Positions 25,992 through 34,659 of a DNA stretch of 49,463 nt are shown piece by piece. The stretch is from positions 1 to 49,463 of the forward strand of contig NZ_ARQK01000040.1 of assembly GCF_000385215.1 (NCBI RefSeq), given 5' to 3'. This DNA comes from Thioalkalivibrio thiocyanoxidans ARh2. Its GTDB lineage: Bacteria; Pseudomonadota; Gammaproteobacteria; Ectothiorhodospirales; Ectothiorhodospiraceae. The notes below the pieces were generated by a model, which did no database searches, had not been told where the DNA came from, and saw only the letters and a program-made list of their open reading frames with translations. The translations under genes and the position numbers were made by a program. Within the stretch, counting starts at the first letter, position 1. Each line of letters starts with the position of its first letter.

Positions 25992-27206
25992 ATGACCACC
26001 TCTGTCCATGACCTGATCGCCGACGAACCTCACCGCATCCTTCGGCTCGGGGACACGGAGGTGGTCGTACTCGGCACGGCCCACGTTTCGCGCGCCAGCG
26101 CCGACAAGGTACGCGCGCTGGTCGATACGGGCGAGTTCGACGCCGTAGCGATCGAGCTCTGCGAAAGCCGCCAGCGCGCGATGCTGGACCCTGAGGCAAT
26201 CAAGCGCATGGACCTGTTCAGCGTGATGCGCCAGGGCCAGGCCCCGATGATCGCCGCGAGCCTCGCACTGGGGGCCTATCAGCAGCGCCTGGCCGAGCAG
26301 TACGGAATCGAGCCGGGTGCCGAGATGCGCGCGGCGATGGACGCAGCCCTGGATGGCGGGCTGCCGCTGGCTCTGATCGATCGCGACCTCGGCCTGACGC
26401 TACGCCGCACCTATCGTGCGGTGCCCTGGTGGCAACGCATGGGTCTGATCGGCGGGCTGTTCGGCTCGGTCCTCTCGCGCGAGAAGATCGACGAATCGGA
26501 GATTGAACGGCTGAAGGAAGGCGACATGCTGGAGTCCACCTTCAGCGAGTTCGCCGAACAGTCGGAGGACCTCTACCGCACGCTGATCCACGAACGCGAT
26601 CAGTACATGGCCGCCCACCTGCGACGCATGGCCGAGTCCGGCAACCATCGCCGCATCCTCGCCGTGGTCGGTGCCGGGCACCTTTCCGGGATCGCGACCC
26701 AGGCGCAAGACGAACTGACGCCCCCCGACGCCATCCTGGACTCCCTCGACCAGCCGCCCCCCAAGGCTCGCTGGCCGAAGATCCTGCCGTGGGTGATCGT
26801 CGCCGTGATCCTGTCCGGCTTCGTGATCGGCTTTTTGCGCAACCCGGACATCGGCCTGCAGATGGTGATGGACTGGGTGATGATCAATGGTGGCCTGGCC
26901 GCCATTGGCGCGATTATCGCGCTGGCCCACCCTCTGACCGTGGTGACGGCGGCACTGGCCGCGCCCCTGACCTCGCTGAACCCGACCATCGGCGTGGGCT
27001 TCGTGGCGGCCGCGGCCGAGCTGTTTCTGCGCAAGCCACGTGTCGACGACTTTGCGCGCCTGCGCCAGGACACCACCACCCCGAGGGGCTGGTGGCACAA
27101 CCGGGTCTCGCGCGTGCTGCTGGTCTTCCTGCTGACCACGCTCGGTTCCGCCGCCGGCACCTATATTGGCGGGGCGCGCGTGTTCAGCCATCTGTTCGGT
27201 AGCTGA
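25992..27206 (+). CDS. TraB/PrgY-family membrane protein
   Basis: The 404-residue protein begins with a soluble TraB domain (about 10-240) carrying the family motifs VVVLGTAHVSRASADKV, VAIELCESRQRAML, LALIDRDLGLTLRR and LAVVGAGHLSGI. It ends with a C-terminal membrane region of about four helices (ILPWVIVAVILSGFVIGFL, WVMINGGLAAIGAIIALA, a further pair to the end). Homologues include PrgY, which limits peptide-pheromone activity in Enterococcus; a metalloprotease-like activity has been proposed for the fold. Its bacterial role here is unknown. It is flanked by two copies of the AGGGAGACGCTG repeat at 25892 and 27210. Confidence 0.85.
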   Translation: MTTSVHDLIADEPHRILRLGDTEVVVLGTAHVSRASADKVRALVDTGEFDAVAIELCESRQRAMLDPEAIKRMDLFSVMRQGQAPMIAASLALGAYQQRLAEQYGIEPGAEMRAAMDAALDGGLPLALIDRDLGLTLRRTYRAVPWWQRMGLIGGLFGSVLSREKIDESEIERLKEGDMLESTFSEFAEQSEDLYRTLIHERDQYMAAHLRRMAESGNHRRILAVVGAGHLSGIATQAQDELTPPDAILDSLDQPPPKARWPKILPWVIVAVILSGFVIGFLRNPDIGLQMVMDWVMINGGLAAIGAIIALAHPLTVVTAALAAPLTSLNPTIGVGFVAAAAELFLRKPRVDDFARLRQDTTTPRGWWHNRVSRVLLVFLLTTLGSAAGTYIGGARVFSHLFGS

Positions 27207-27209
27207 TCC

Positions 27210-27222
27210 AGGGAGACGCTGG
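27210..27222 (+). repeat. Single AGGGAGACGCTGG repeat end
   Basis: One 13-base copy of the same terminal motif found at 25892 and 19657, three bases after the TraB-family stop. No complementary arm is nearby. With the palindrome at 25892 it brackets the TraB-family gene. Confidence 0.5.
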
Positions 27223-27228
27223 TTACTC

Positions 27229-28227
27229 CTACTCCGGGATTCGCAGCACCAGCTTGCCGCGGCGGCCACCGGCCTCGATACGCCGATGCGCCTCGACCGC
27301 CTCTGCCATTGGCAGGCTGTCTTCCACATTCACCTGCAACCGCCCGCTGGCAAGTCGCGCGAGCCCCTCGGCCACCAGGGTAGCCTGATGCTTCAGGCGC
27401 CGGCGGTCCCCTTCCAGCATCGGGGTCAGCATCAGCTCCAGGCTGATACTCGGATTCCGCAGGCGCGCCGCGTTCCAGTCCACCTCATCCGGCGGCGCCA
27501 GGAGCGTGACCAGGTCACCCCCATAGGCCACCTGTGCCAGCCCTTCGCGAAACGTCTGCCCGCCCACCGTATCCAGCACGACGTCGAAACCGCGACCGTC
27601 GGTGTAGGCCCGGATGGACTCCCCGGCGTCGGGCTGAGTGAGATCGACCACGTCACCGCCGAGGCCGGTCACCAGACGCCGCGCCTCCTCGCGTCGCACG
27701 AGCCCCAGGACCCGGGCCCCGGCCGCGCGCGCGATCTGCACGGCCATCTGTCCCACCCCACCCGCGGCGGCATGCACCAGCACCGTCTGGCCACGCTGCA
27801 GGTCGGCCCGCTCGAACAACGCCTCCCAGGCGGTCAGCCAGGCCAATGGCAGGGCCGCAGCCTGCAGGTCGGTCACCGCGGCCGGCACGGGGACGACAGC
27901 CGCCTCGGGGACCACCACCTGCTCGGCATAGGTACCCGGGCTCGCGCCCACACCACCAAAGCAGAAGGCCACACGCTGCCCCGGACGCACATGGCGCACA
28001 CCGCTGGCGCAGGACTCGACCACGCCGACACCGTCACAGCCGGGCGTGTTACGCGGCGCCCCGGGGACCAGCATGCCGCGCGCCCGAACCTTGGTATCGA
28101 CGGGGTTCACGCCGGCCGCCAACAGGCGGACCTTCACCTCATCGGGCCCCGCCAGCTCGGGCTCGGGGACCTCTCTCAGCTGCAGGACATCAGCCTCACC
28201 GGGCTCGTCGAAAACGATCGCTCGCAT
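27229..28227 (-). CDS. Zinc-free medium-chain dehydrogenase / quinone oxidoreductase
   Basis: Predicted NADPH-dependent quinone or enone reductase of the MDR superfamily, 332 residues. The N-terminal GroES-like part has VKVRLLAAGVNPVDTKVRARG and PGCDGVGVV; the nucleotide-binding Rossmann motif is VLVHAAAGGVGQMAVQIARAAGARVLG (AAxGGVG). The catalytic zinc ligands of alcohol dehydrogenases are absent, as in quinone oxidoreductases. ATG 28227 follows GAGGAG; a further in-frame ATG at 28251 is possible. It is convergent with the TraB-family gene and stands alone. Confidence 0.87.
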   Translation of the reverse strand: MRAIVFDEPGEADVLQLREVPEPELAGPDEVKVRLLAAGVNPVDTKVRARGMLVPGAPRNTPGCDGVGVVESCASGVRHVRPGQRVAFCFGGVGASPGTYAEQVVVPEAAVVPVPAAVTDLQAAALPLAWLTAWEALFERADLQRGQTVLVHAAAGGVGQMAVQIARAAGARVLGLVRREEARRLVTGLGGDVVDLTQPDAGESIRAYTDGRGFDVVLDTVGGQTFREGLAQVAYGGDLVTLLAPPDEVDWNAARLRNPSISLELMLTPMLEGDRRRLKHQATLVAEGLARLASGRLQVNVEDSLPMAEAVEAHRRIEAGGRRGKLVLRIPE

Positions 28228-28298
28228 CGGCGACTCCTCGTGTTTGAACATGCCTTGTGGATTTCGATACCGCTTCGGGAGGCTTTGCCAGCGGCGCG

Positions 28299-28811
28299 CT
28301 AGAGCCCGATCCCAATGCCGATCCCGAAACGCACGCCCGACGACGGTCGCGGCGGCTCCGGGTCCGGCCACAGATGCACAGAGTAGGCATCCAGCAGTGG
28401 GAAGACATACGCGAGCTCGCCAATCGATCCCTCCTCGGTCCCCGATACCGTGCCTACCGCCGTGATCCGCCGCCCCGGGCGGTAGTCGACCGGATCGGCA
28501 AAACCATCGACCTTGAGGCGAAAACGCCCCGTATTCGCCTGCCGCGTCTGGGGCTCCTGACGCTGCAAGGGATAGCTGACCACTTCGATCACCGTGCTGT
28601 CCGGCCGGTTGTCGACTCGGGCGATGATTCCGCCCCAGACCTGATCCTCGGCCGGCAGGTTATCGGCCGTCACGCTGCGGGGGGGCACGGGGTCACCCAC
28701 CGCGTCAGGGATTTCCAGCGGACCGGGGGCACAGCCGGCCAGCACCACCACCATCACCAGCGCCACGCTGAAGATCGCGGCACGCCAGGTGTTACCAGTA
28801 CCAGGGATCAT
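28299..28811 (-). CDS. Slp-family outer-membrane lipoprotein (second of tandem pair)
   Basis: The 170-residue product has a lipoprotein signal (IFSVALVMVVVLAGCAPG) and the Slp domain: QVWGGIIARVDNRPDSTVIEVVSYPLQR, GRFRLKVDGFADPVDYRPGRRITAVGTVSGTEEGSIGELAYVFPLLDAYSVHLW. Slp in E. coli is a starvation-inducible outer-membrane lipoprotein linked to stress and acid resistance. It is clearly a paralogue of the gene just upstream, sharing GxxxxxxxxEGSIGE...VHLW. Its ATG lies inside the 3' end of that gene (20-base overlap), so the pair is co-translated. The C-terminus ends in a short Gly/Ile tract. Confidence 0.85.
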   Translation of the reverse strand: MIPGTGNTWRAAIFSVALVMVVVLAGCAPGPLEIPDAVGDPVPPRSVTADNLPAEDQVWGGIIARVDNRPDSTVIEVVSYPLQRQEPQTRQANTGRFRLKVDGFADPVDYRPGRRITAVGTVSGTEEGSIGELAYVFPLLDAYSVHLWPDPEPPRPSSGVRFGIGIGIGL

Positions 28812-29364
28812 ATCGCCAGGGGTCGTAACGCCAGTGGTAGGGATGCGGCCGCCAGTAGGGCCCCATATAGCCGGGTGGGCCCCATGGGTCGTAGTAATAC
28901 GGGTCGCGAGGCGGCGGACGCTTGGCCCACAGGTGCACCGTCTCCGCATCAATGCGGACAAAGCGGTAGTCAAACTCGCCAATCGAGCCTTCCTCGATTC
29001 CGTCGATCCGGCCACGCACGGTCACTTCGCGCCCCGTCCCGTATACTTGGGGGTCGAGGAAATCGTCGATATAGGCGCGAAAACGTCCCTCTGACTGGTC
29101 GACCTCGCGCGGACGCGCCTCGCGGCTGAGCGGACGCGCCACAATCTCGAGCCGGGTACCGTCCCGAGTATTCTCGACGTCCGCGATCACACCCCCCCAC
29201 ACCACCTCCTGACCCTGCACCGCCTCGGGGTCGGCCAGGACGTCGGCACGCGCGAGCGGCTCCTCGGGTAGCGGCCCGACCCCTTCGGGGATACTGGCGC
29301 AGCCCACGACCAACCCGCCGAGCAGCAACACGGCCAGCAGAGAAAATTGGCGGCATGGGTTCAT
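28792..29364 (-). CDS. Slp-family outer-membrane lipoprotein with aromatic tail (first of pair)
   Basis: The 190-residue product has a lipoprotein signal (LLAVLLLGGLVVGCASIP) and an Slp domain (VVWGGVIADVENTRDGTRLEIVARPLSREARPREVDQSEGRF, VTVRGRIDGIEEGSIGEFDYRFVRIDAETVHLW). It differs from its neighbour by a tail of about 40 residues made almost only of Tyr, Trp, Pro, Asp, Arg and Gly (PPRDPYYYDPWGPPGYMGPYWRP and on), probably unstructured. The tail overlaps the start of the downstream paralogue by 20 bases. It follows the HDOD gene on the same strand after 37 bases. Confidence 0.87.
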   Translation of the reverse strand: MNPCRQFSLLAVLLLGGLVVGCASIPEGVGPLPEEPLARADVLADPEAVQGQEVVWGGVIADVENTRDGTRLEIVARPLSREARPREVDQSEGRFRAYIDDFLDPQVYGTGREVTVRGRIDGIEEGSIGEFDYRFVRIDAETVHLWAKRPPPRDPYYYDPWGPPGYMGPYWRPHPYHWRYDPWRYDPWYW

Positions 29365-29401
29365 GTCCGTTAGGACCGTTCAGAGCACGGCAAGGTTCGC
29401 G

Positions 29402-30283
29402 TTACTCCGGGACTGGCGCACAAAGCGCCTCGACATCCACGACCTCGTGCTGGGCGGCCTCCACGGCCTGCAACAGGTCTTCGGGCTCCAGCCCGACCGT
29501 CTCCCAGACATCCGCACTCACCGGCGGCGCGTCGGCCCAGTCGCGCGAGTCGATCTCGGCCAGGTGGGCCCCCGTATTGGCGAGGTGCACCAGCGCCACC
29601 GCCAGGCGATGCGCCTCGGGAGCTGACTGCGGATGATGATGCCCGGCCACACAGGCAACCAGCCCCTCCGGCAGCCCCCAGTGGGCTGCCAGGGCCTCGC
29701 CCAGCTCCGCGTGGTCAAACCCGAGCTGCTCGCGCTCGGCGTCCTGCGGGTTCAAGCCGTCCCCGATGTCCAGACTGGATAGAAACGCGCGATGCGCCGC
29801 CTCCGGCGACTGGGTGAACAGCAAGAGCTTGCCCAGATCATGCAACAGCCCGGCAAGAAACACGCTGCCGGCCTGGCGGGGCAGAACCCGGTCGGCCAGA
29901 TGACGGGCAATCACGGCACAGTAGGCGGAGTGGCGCCAGAACACCTCCAGCGGAAGACGTTCCTGGTCGGGAATGTTGCTGGTGGCGCGTGTAATTGCGC
30001 CCGCGACCACCAGACGCTGGAGGGTATCCCGCCCCAGAAGGTTCACCGCCCGTTCGACTGTATCCACAGTGCGGGCCTGTGCGTAGACAGGGCTGTTGGC
30101 CAAGCGCAGGACCAGCGCCACCAGGCCGGGGTCACGCCCGAGACTACTGGCGATCTGTCCCGCTGTGCTGGTGTCATCCTCCAGCAGGCGCGCCACGTCG
30201 AACACGACCTGCGGCATCGCCAGCAGCTTGTCAGCCGACTGGACGCGGGCCTCGAGGCTTTCCTTTGCGTGCATCTCCGACAT
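29402..30283 (-). CDS. HDOD-domain protein
   Basis: The 293-residue protein is filled by an HDOD domain (about 15-215), related to HD phosphohydrolases but usually lacking their full metal site. Motifs: KLLAMPQVVFDVARLLEDDTSTAGQIASSLGRDPGLVALVLRLANSPVY, VDTVERAVNLLGRDTLQRLVV, VFLAGLLHDLGKLLLF (an intact HD pair) and VAGHHHPQSAPEAHRLAVALVHLANT. Proteins of this type act in signalling, often with cyclic di-GMP or two-component systems; the exact role is unknown. A diguanylate cyclase and a receiver-domain protein are encoded in the window but not adjacent. Confidence 0.88.
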   Translation of the reverse strand: MSEMHAKESLEARVQSADKLLAMPQVVFDVARLLEDDTSTAGQIASSLGRDPGLVALVLRLANSPVYAQARTVDTVERAVNLLGRDTLQRLVVAGAITRATSNIPDQERLPLEVFWRHSAYCAVIARHLADRVLPRQAGSVFLAGLLHDLGKLLLFTQSPEAAHRAFLSSLDIGDGLNPQDAEREQLGFDHAELGEALAAHWGLPEGLVACVAGHHHPQSAPEAHRLAVALVHLANTGAHLAEIDSRDWADAPPVSADVWETVGLEPEDLLQAVEAAQHEVVDVEALCAPVPE

Positions 30284-30336
30284 CCAGGCGCTCCATCACA
30301 GGGCCGCACGCCCCGCTGCCCCCTACTGTAACCCCA

Positions 30337-30356
30337 CGTTTCCCGCCAGGGAAACG
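30337..30356. repeat. Small hairpin CGTTTCCC-GCCA-GGGAAACG
   Basis: Perfect eight-base arms with a four-base loop, in the 161-base gap between the divergent HDOD and dienelactone hydrolase genes. The outer bases resemble the AGGGAAACG end of the repeat family at 19657, 25892 and 39334, but here the ends face inward. Could be chance or a degraded member. Confidence 0.4.
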
Positions 30357-30444
30357 AAGGGCAGGAAAAACGCGGCAGCACGAACCATAATCAGAACCCC
30401 CAGTCATTATTGGGTGCTTGTCCCCAAACAGCGGAGTTTCTGCC

Positions 30445-31224
30445 ATGGCATTGCGTCTGACGGTTGCGCTATTCGCTTTCACTCTCCCCGGCCTGGCTCT
30501 GGCCGGCATCCAGACCGAGGAGGTCACCTACGAACACGACGGCGAGGAGATGACCGGCTATCTCGCCTACCCCGACAGCGACGGCCCCCACCCGGGCGTG
30601 TTGGTGGTCCATGAGTGGTGGGGTCACAACGAGTATGCCCGCGAGCGGGCCGAACAACTGGCACAGGAGGGCTATGCCGCGTTCGCTCTGGACATGTACG
30701 GCAGCGGCAAGAAGGCGGATCACCCGTCGGACGCCGGCGAGTTCGCCGGTCAGATCCGTGGCAACCGGGACCTCCTGATGGGCCGTTTTACCGCCGCGCA
30801 TGACTGGCTCAAGGACCACGACGCCACGGCCGATCAGGCCCTGGCGGCGGTGGGCTACTGCTTCGGCGGCACAGTGGTGCTCGAGGCCGCACGCGCCGGA
30901 ATGGATCTCGCGCTGGTCGCCAGCTTCCACGGCGCGCTGGAAACCGATCACCCGGCCGGTACGGGCGACGTCAAGGCCGAGGTGCTGGTCTTCAACGGTG
31001 CGGCCGACCCGATGGTGCCGCCGGAGCAGGTGGCCGACTTCCGCGAAGAAATGGACAACGCCGAGGCGACCTACACCTTCGTCGACTTCTCCGGTGTGGT
31101 GCACAGCTTCACCAACCCCAGGGCCGACGAAGTCGCCGAGAAATTCGACATGCCAGTGGGCTATGACGAACGGGCCGACCGCGACTCCTGGAAACACCTG
31201 CTCAGCGCCCTGGGGCGCATGTGA
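30445..31224 (+). CDS. Exported dienelactone-hydrolase-family protein
   Basis: Alpha/beta hydrolase of 259 residues with a signal peptide (about 1-20, LTVALFAFTLPGLALA), so probably periplasmic. The catalytic triad of dienelactone hydrolases can be placed at C139 (AVGYCFGGTVVLEAAR), D189 (VFNGAADPMVPPEQ) and H220 (FSGVVHSFTNP). The preceding VLVVHEWWGHNEYARERAEQLAQEGYAAFALDMYG is the family signature. An exported location is less common than the cytosolic catabolic enzyme. The substrate is unknown. The ATG at 30445 follows GGAG. Confidence 0.87.
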   Translation: MALRLTVALFAFTLPGLALAGIQTEEVTYEHDGEEMTGYLAYPDSDGPHPGVLVVHEWWGHNEYARERAEQLAQEGYAAFALDMYGSGKKADHPSDAGEFAGQIRGNRDLLMGRFTAAHDWLKDHDATADQALAAVGYCFGGTVVLEAARAGMDLALVASFHGALETDHPAGTGDVKAEVLVFNGAADPMVPPEQVADFREEMDNAEATYTFVDFSGVVHSFTNPRADEVAEKFDMPVGYDERADRDSWKHLLSALGRM

Positions 31225-31243
31225 TTCAGACTTCGACAAGCGT

Positions 31244-31277
31244 GTGAGTGTGGCGGGCCGCCGCCGGCCACACTCAC
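31244..31277. terminator. Bidirectional terminator hairpin between convergent genes
   Basis: Arms GTGAGTGTGGC (31244-31254) and GCCACACTCAC (31267-31277), 11 perfect base pairs, in the 80-base gap between the convergent dienelactone hydrolase and receiver-domain genes. The loop is GC-rich and may pair further. No T run. Confidence 0.6.
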
Positions 31278-31304
31278 CCCCATGAACCGCAACAACCAGA
31301 CCGG

Positions 31305-32597
31305 TCAGAAATTGCGGAAGAAGATCAGGGTCCCCAATCCCACCACGATGGCGACCATCACCAGGATGGCCAGCTTCAGCCACCGCCACCCGCGCGATCG
31401 CGCCGGCCGACTACGACGGCCGCGAGACGAAGTGCGAGGGGCCGGTGCATCCGCCGCCAGGGACGGCCCGGACGGGACCGATTCGTTGGCCCGGGCCACC
31501 AGGGGCTCGTGCGGCTCGACGCGTGGAGAAGAGGTGTCGCGCTCTTCCCCCGCCGCAGGCGAAGTCGATTCCGGACTGGTCACCCCCTGCTCCAGTTCAC
31601 GAACCCGGGCCCGCAGGGCCTGATTGCGCTCGCGCGCTTCTCTCAGCTCCTGCTCGCGCTGCGCCAGCCGCTCGCCAAGAGCCGAAGCGGAACCGTCCTG
31701 CTCCGAACAACGGGCCTCCAGGTCGGCACGGGCCCGCTCGGCCGCGGCCGCGCGTTCGCACTGCTGGTTGCGCTCCTTGCGCAATCGGGCCGCATCCTCC
31801 AGGGCCTGGTCCCGTTCCTTCTGTACCGTCTCGCGCAGCCGGTCGAGCTCCACCAGCTCGTGATCCAGACGGATATTCTCGTTCTCGAACTCGCGCACCC
31901 GGGCGCGTAACTTTTCGAGCTCCTCGAGCTGCTCGGGCGCGCCGGGTGTCGGTGCTTCTTCATCGGGGTCTTCGCCCGCGATCATCTCGGCTGCCTGGAG
32001 TTCGGCCAGCTGACCCTCGCTTTCTTCGGCTCGCTGCAAGGCGGCCGTTGCCTCGTCCCGGGCCTCGCTCAGCGCCGTGCGCAGGCGCTCGATCTCGCGC
32101 TGCGCCTCGCGCTCGTCGGCCGACTGCTGGCGAAGCATCAGTTCGCGGCGCAGCCGCTCCACTTCCTGTCGCAGGGCCTGGTCACCGCCGGCGGGGGCAA
32201 GCGGCAGCAGTTCATTGACTACCTCGCGCACGCGACCGGGGATGAAGGGCTTCATCAGCACGGCATTGGCGCCCAGTTGCAGCCATTCACGGCTGGCTTC
32301 CTCGTCGCTTTCCTGCCCGGTAATGATGACCACCGGCAGATCGGACGGGAGCCCTTCCACGCCATCTCGGATGCGCAACAGCAGGTCCTGACCGTCCAGG
32401 CCCGGCATGGACAGATCGGTCAGGACCAGGCCGATGTCGGCGTTGCGCTGCAGGAGTGACCAGGCCTCTTCGCCATCCGCCGCCTCGTAAACGACGCGCT
32501 CACCCTGCAGGATGCGCTGCAGGGCGATACGGATCACCTTGGAATCATCCACCACCAGTATGGCGGTGCGGGTCATTGGCGGTTGCTGTTCGGTCAT
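31305..32597 (-). CDS. Receiver domain, long coiled-coil and C-terminal membrane anchor
   Basis: The 430-residue protein starts with a response-regulator receiver domain (about 10-125) with D17/D18, phospho-acceptor D61 (LVLTDLSMPGLDG), T93 and K116 (LMKPF). It continues with about 200 residues of predicted coiled-coil rich in Glu, Arg, Ala and Leu (broken by a short acidic Pro-containing stretch EDPDEEAPTPGAPEQLEE). After a Ser/Pro/Arg linker, a single membrane helix closes the protein (LAILVMVAIVVGLGTLIFF). A phosphorylation switch tethered to the membrane by its C-terminus is unusual. No sensor kinase is nearby. ATG 32597 has AGGGGGA upstream. The coiled-coil suggests oligomerisation or a spacer role (inference). 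Confidence 0.82.
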   Translation of the reverse strand: MTEQQPPMTRTAILVVDDSKVIRIALQRILQGERVVYEAADGEEAWSLLQRNADIGLVLTDLSMPGLDGQDLLLRIRDGVEGLPSDLPVVIITGQESDEEASREWLQLGANAVLMKPFIPGRVREVVNELLPLAPAGGDQALRQEVERLRRELMLRQQSADEREAQREIERLRTALSEARDEATAALQRAEESEGQLAELQAAEMIAGEDPDEEAPTPGAPEQLEELEKLRARVREFENENIRLDHELVELDRLRETVQKERDQALEDAARLRKERNQQCERAAAAERARADLEARCSEQDGSASALGERLAQREQELREARERNQALRARVRELEQGVTSPESTSPAAGEERDTSSPRVEPHEPLVARANESVPSGPSLAADAPAPRTSSRGRRSRPARSRGWRWLKLAILVMVAIVVGLGTLIFFRNF

Positions 32598-32740
32598 GAA
32601 AGTCCCCCTGGGCACGTCGAGGCCACATATCCCTGCGTGGCCGGGCTCGAGCGCCCTTGAGCAGGTTACGCATGCGCCCGCCCCGACGCCAGCACACGGC
32701 ACACCCCGACGCGAACCAGATCACGTTTTTGTACATCCAC

Positions 32741-34294
32741 TCAGACGGGCTTCGACTTCCACTGGACCGCGTACAGGTCCCGCCGCCGATCGCGCAGGTT
32801 GCGCACCGAGCCGTGGTTGCGCAGCTCCTTGAGATTGTCGAGATCGAGATCGACAATCAGGGTCATCTCCGTGTTGGGGGTGGCCTCGGCCGCGACCGCG
32901 TCGTGGGGAAAGGCGAAATCAGACGGCGTAAACACCGCAGCCTGGGAATACTGCATGTCCATGTTCTCGACCCTGGGGAGATTGCCAACCGAGCCCGACA
33001 TCACCACGTAGCACTCGTTCTCGATGGCGCGCGCCTGAGCGCAGCGACGCACCCGCAGGTAGGCGTTCTTGGTGTCGGTCCAGAACGGCACGAACAGGAT
33101 CTGCAACCCCTTCTCGGCCATCACCCGCGGCAGCTCCGGAAATTCCACGTCATAGCAGATCAGGATGCCGATCTTGCCGAAGTCGGTGTCGAACACGTGC
33201 ACCTCATCGCCGCCCTGCAGTCCCCAGTAGGCGACCTCGTCGGGGGTCACGTGCACCTTGTACTGGCGGTCCCAGGTTCCGTCACGCCGACACAGGTAGC
33301 AGACGTTGCGCAGGACCTCGTCGCTGTATTCGGGCATCGACCCGGCAACGATATTGATGTTGTAGGCAAGTGCCAGGCGCACCATCTCCTCGCGGATCTG
33401 CTCGGTGTATTCCGACAGGTGGCGCACCGCTTCGGCCGGGTACTCCTGGTTGAACGCACCCATCAGCGGACCATTGAAGAATTCCGGGAACAGCACGCAA
33501 TCGGAGCGGTAACCCGAGACCGCATCCACGAAATACTCGACCTGCTGAAACAGGGAATCGAGGTCTGGCGTGGGACGCATCTGCCACTGAACCACGCCGA
33601 TGCGCACATCCGAACGGCTTCCGCCGATCAGCTTCTCCTTCTCCTCGTAGTAGATGTTGAGCCACTCGATCAGCGTCGCAAAGGCGCCGGACTTCTCGTC
33701 GTCCGGGAGGTAGTTGGTGATGATCTTGCGAACGTGGAAATCATTGGCGAGCTGAAAGGTCAGGATGGGATCAGTGATCTCGTGGTTCTTGACCTTCTCC
33801 ACATACTGCTGCGGGGTCAGCTCGTCCCGATATTGCTCATAGCCCGGAATGCGCCCCCCGGCCACGATCGCCCGCAGATTGAGCTTCTGGCACAGTTCCT
33901 TGCGCGCGTCATACAGACGCCGTCCGAGGCGCAGCCCGCGGTAACCGGGATGAACGAAGATATCGACCCCGTACAGGGTGTCGCCGTCCGGGTCATGGGT
34001 CGTCAGAAAACCGTTGCCGGTAATCTGCCAGTAGCTGTGCTGATCCCCAAAACGCTTGTACTCGACAATCAGGCTGATTGCCGCAGCCACCACCTTGCCG
34101 TTGTCCTCGATACAGATCTGGCCTTCGGGAAAGCGTGAGATCTGCGAGCGAAACTGGGCCTCGCTCCAGGCCCCGTCGAGGTCCTCGTACACCCGCTCCA
34201 TGATCTCGCGGATATCGTCGTAGTCCTCCATACGCGTCGGCCGCAGCGTCAGGTGGTGCGGTGCGTTGGGGTCGGCATCTTGCTGATTGCTCAC
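32741..34294 (-). CDS. GNAT acetyltransferase fused to carbon-nitrogen hydrolase
   Basis: The 517-residue protein has an N-terminal GNAT domain (about 14-225, acetyl-CoA-binding loop VHPGYRGLRLGRRLYDARKELC) and a C-terminal nitrilase-superfamily domain (about 230-510). The nitrilase catalytic triad is visible as E271 (LFPEFFNG), K346 (QYKVHVTPDE) and C380 (ILICYDVEFPE). Such fusions are known and conserved in bacteria, but the reaction is not established. The start is GTG 34294 with GGAG upstream. Upstream, 41 bases away, are two small membrane proteins on the same strand, likely one operon; the receiver-coiled-coil gene follows after 143 bases. Confidence 0.9.
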   Translation of the reverse strand: MSNQQDADPNAPHHLTLRPTRMEDYDDIREIMERVYEDLDGAWSEAQFRSQISRFPEGQICIEDNGKVVAAAISLIVEYKRFGDQHSYWQITGNGFLTTHDPDGDTLYGVDIFVHPGYRGLRLGRRLYDARKELCQKLNLRAIVAGGRIPGYEQYRDELTPQQYVEKVKNHEITDPILTFQLANDFHVRKIITNYLPDDEKSGAFATLIEWLNIYYEEKEKLIGGSRSDVRIGVVQWQMRPTPDLDSLFQQVEYFVDAVSGYRSDCVLFPEFFNGPLMGAFNQEYPAEAVRHLSEYTEQIREEMVRLALAYNINIVAGSMPEYSDEVLRNVCYLCRRDGTWDRQYKVHVTPDEVAYWGLQGGDEVHVFDTDFGKIGILICYDVEFPELPRVMAEKGLQILFVPFWTDTKNAYLRVRRCAQARAIENECYVVMSGSVGNLPRVENMDMQYSQAAVFTPSDFAFPHDAVAAEATPNTEMTLIVDLDLDNLKELRNHGSVRNLRDRRRDLYAVQWKSKPV

Positions 34295-34335
34295 GCGTTG
34301 GCACTCCGTGGTGGTGGGACCATCCGCCGGCCGGC

Positions 34336-34659
34336 TCAGAAGACCCAGGCCAGCAGCAGCCAGAAGAAGACAAAGAACAAAAAGAAACCGGGGATCATGA
34401 ACTGCAGCTCGCCGATCAGCCCCTCCCCGGCCGCCAGTGCGAACACCAGCATCACCAGCAGCGAGACGATCGCGGCGACCAGGGCCGCCATCGCCAGCCC
34501 CATACCATCGTCAAAGGTAGCGGCCACCCACCCGGACAGTCCGGGCAGGGTGACCGCCATGGCCAGTACGATCAACGCCACCAGCAGCGCGGCCAGGGCC
34601 GAGGTCCCCAGTAGGATGCGCAGGGCCAGGCGGCTGTCACGGTGATCACGGGAGTTCAT
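34336..34659 (-). CDS. Small membrane protein, about three helices
   Basis: The 107-residue product is almost entirely hydrophobic: helices near 14-38 (ILLGTSALAALLVALIVLAMAV), 50-76 (GLAMAALVAAIVSLLVMLVFALAAG) and 84-106 (LQFMIPGFFLFFVFFWLLLAWVF). The N-terminus is charged (NSRDHRDSR). No family recognised. Its ATG overlaps the stop of the PH-domain gene by four bases, so the two are translationally coupled and may form a complex. Confidence 0.68.
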   Translation of the reverse strand: MNSRDHRDSRLALRILLGTSALAALLVALIVLAMAVTLPGLSGWVAATFDDGMGLAMAALVAAIVSLLVMLVFALAAGEGLIGELQFMIPGFFLFFVFFWLLLAWVF

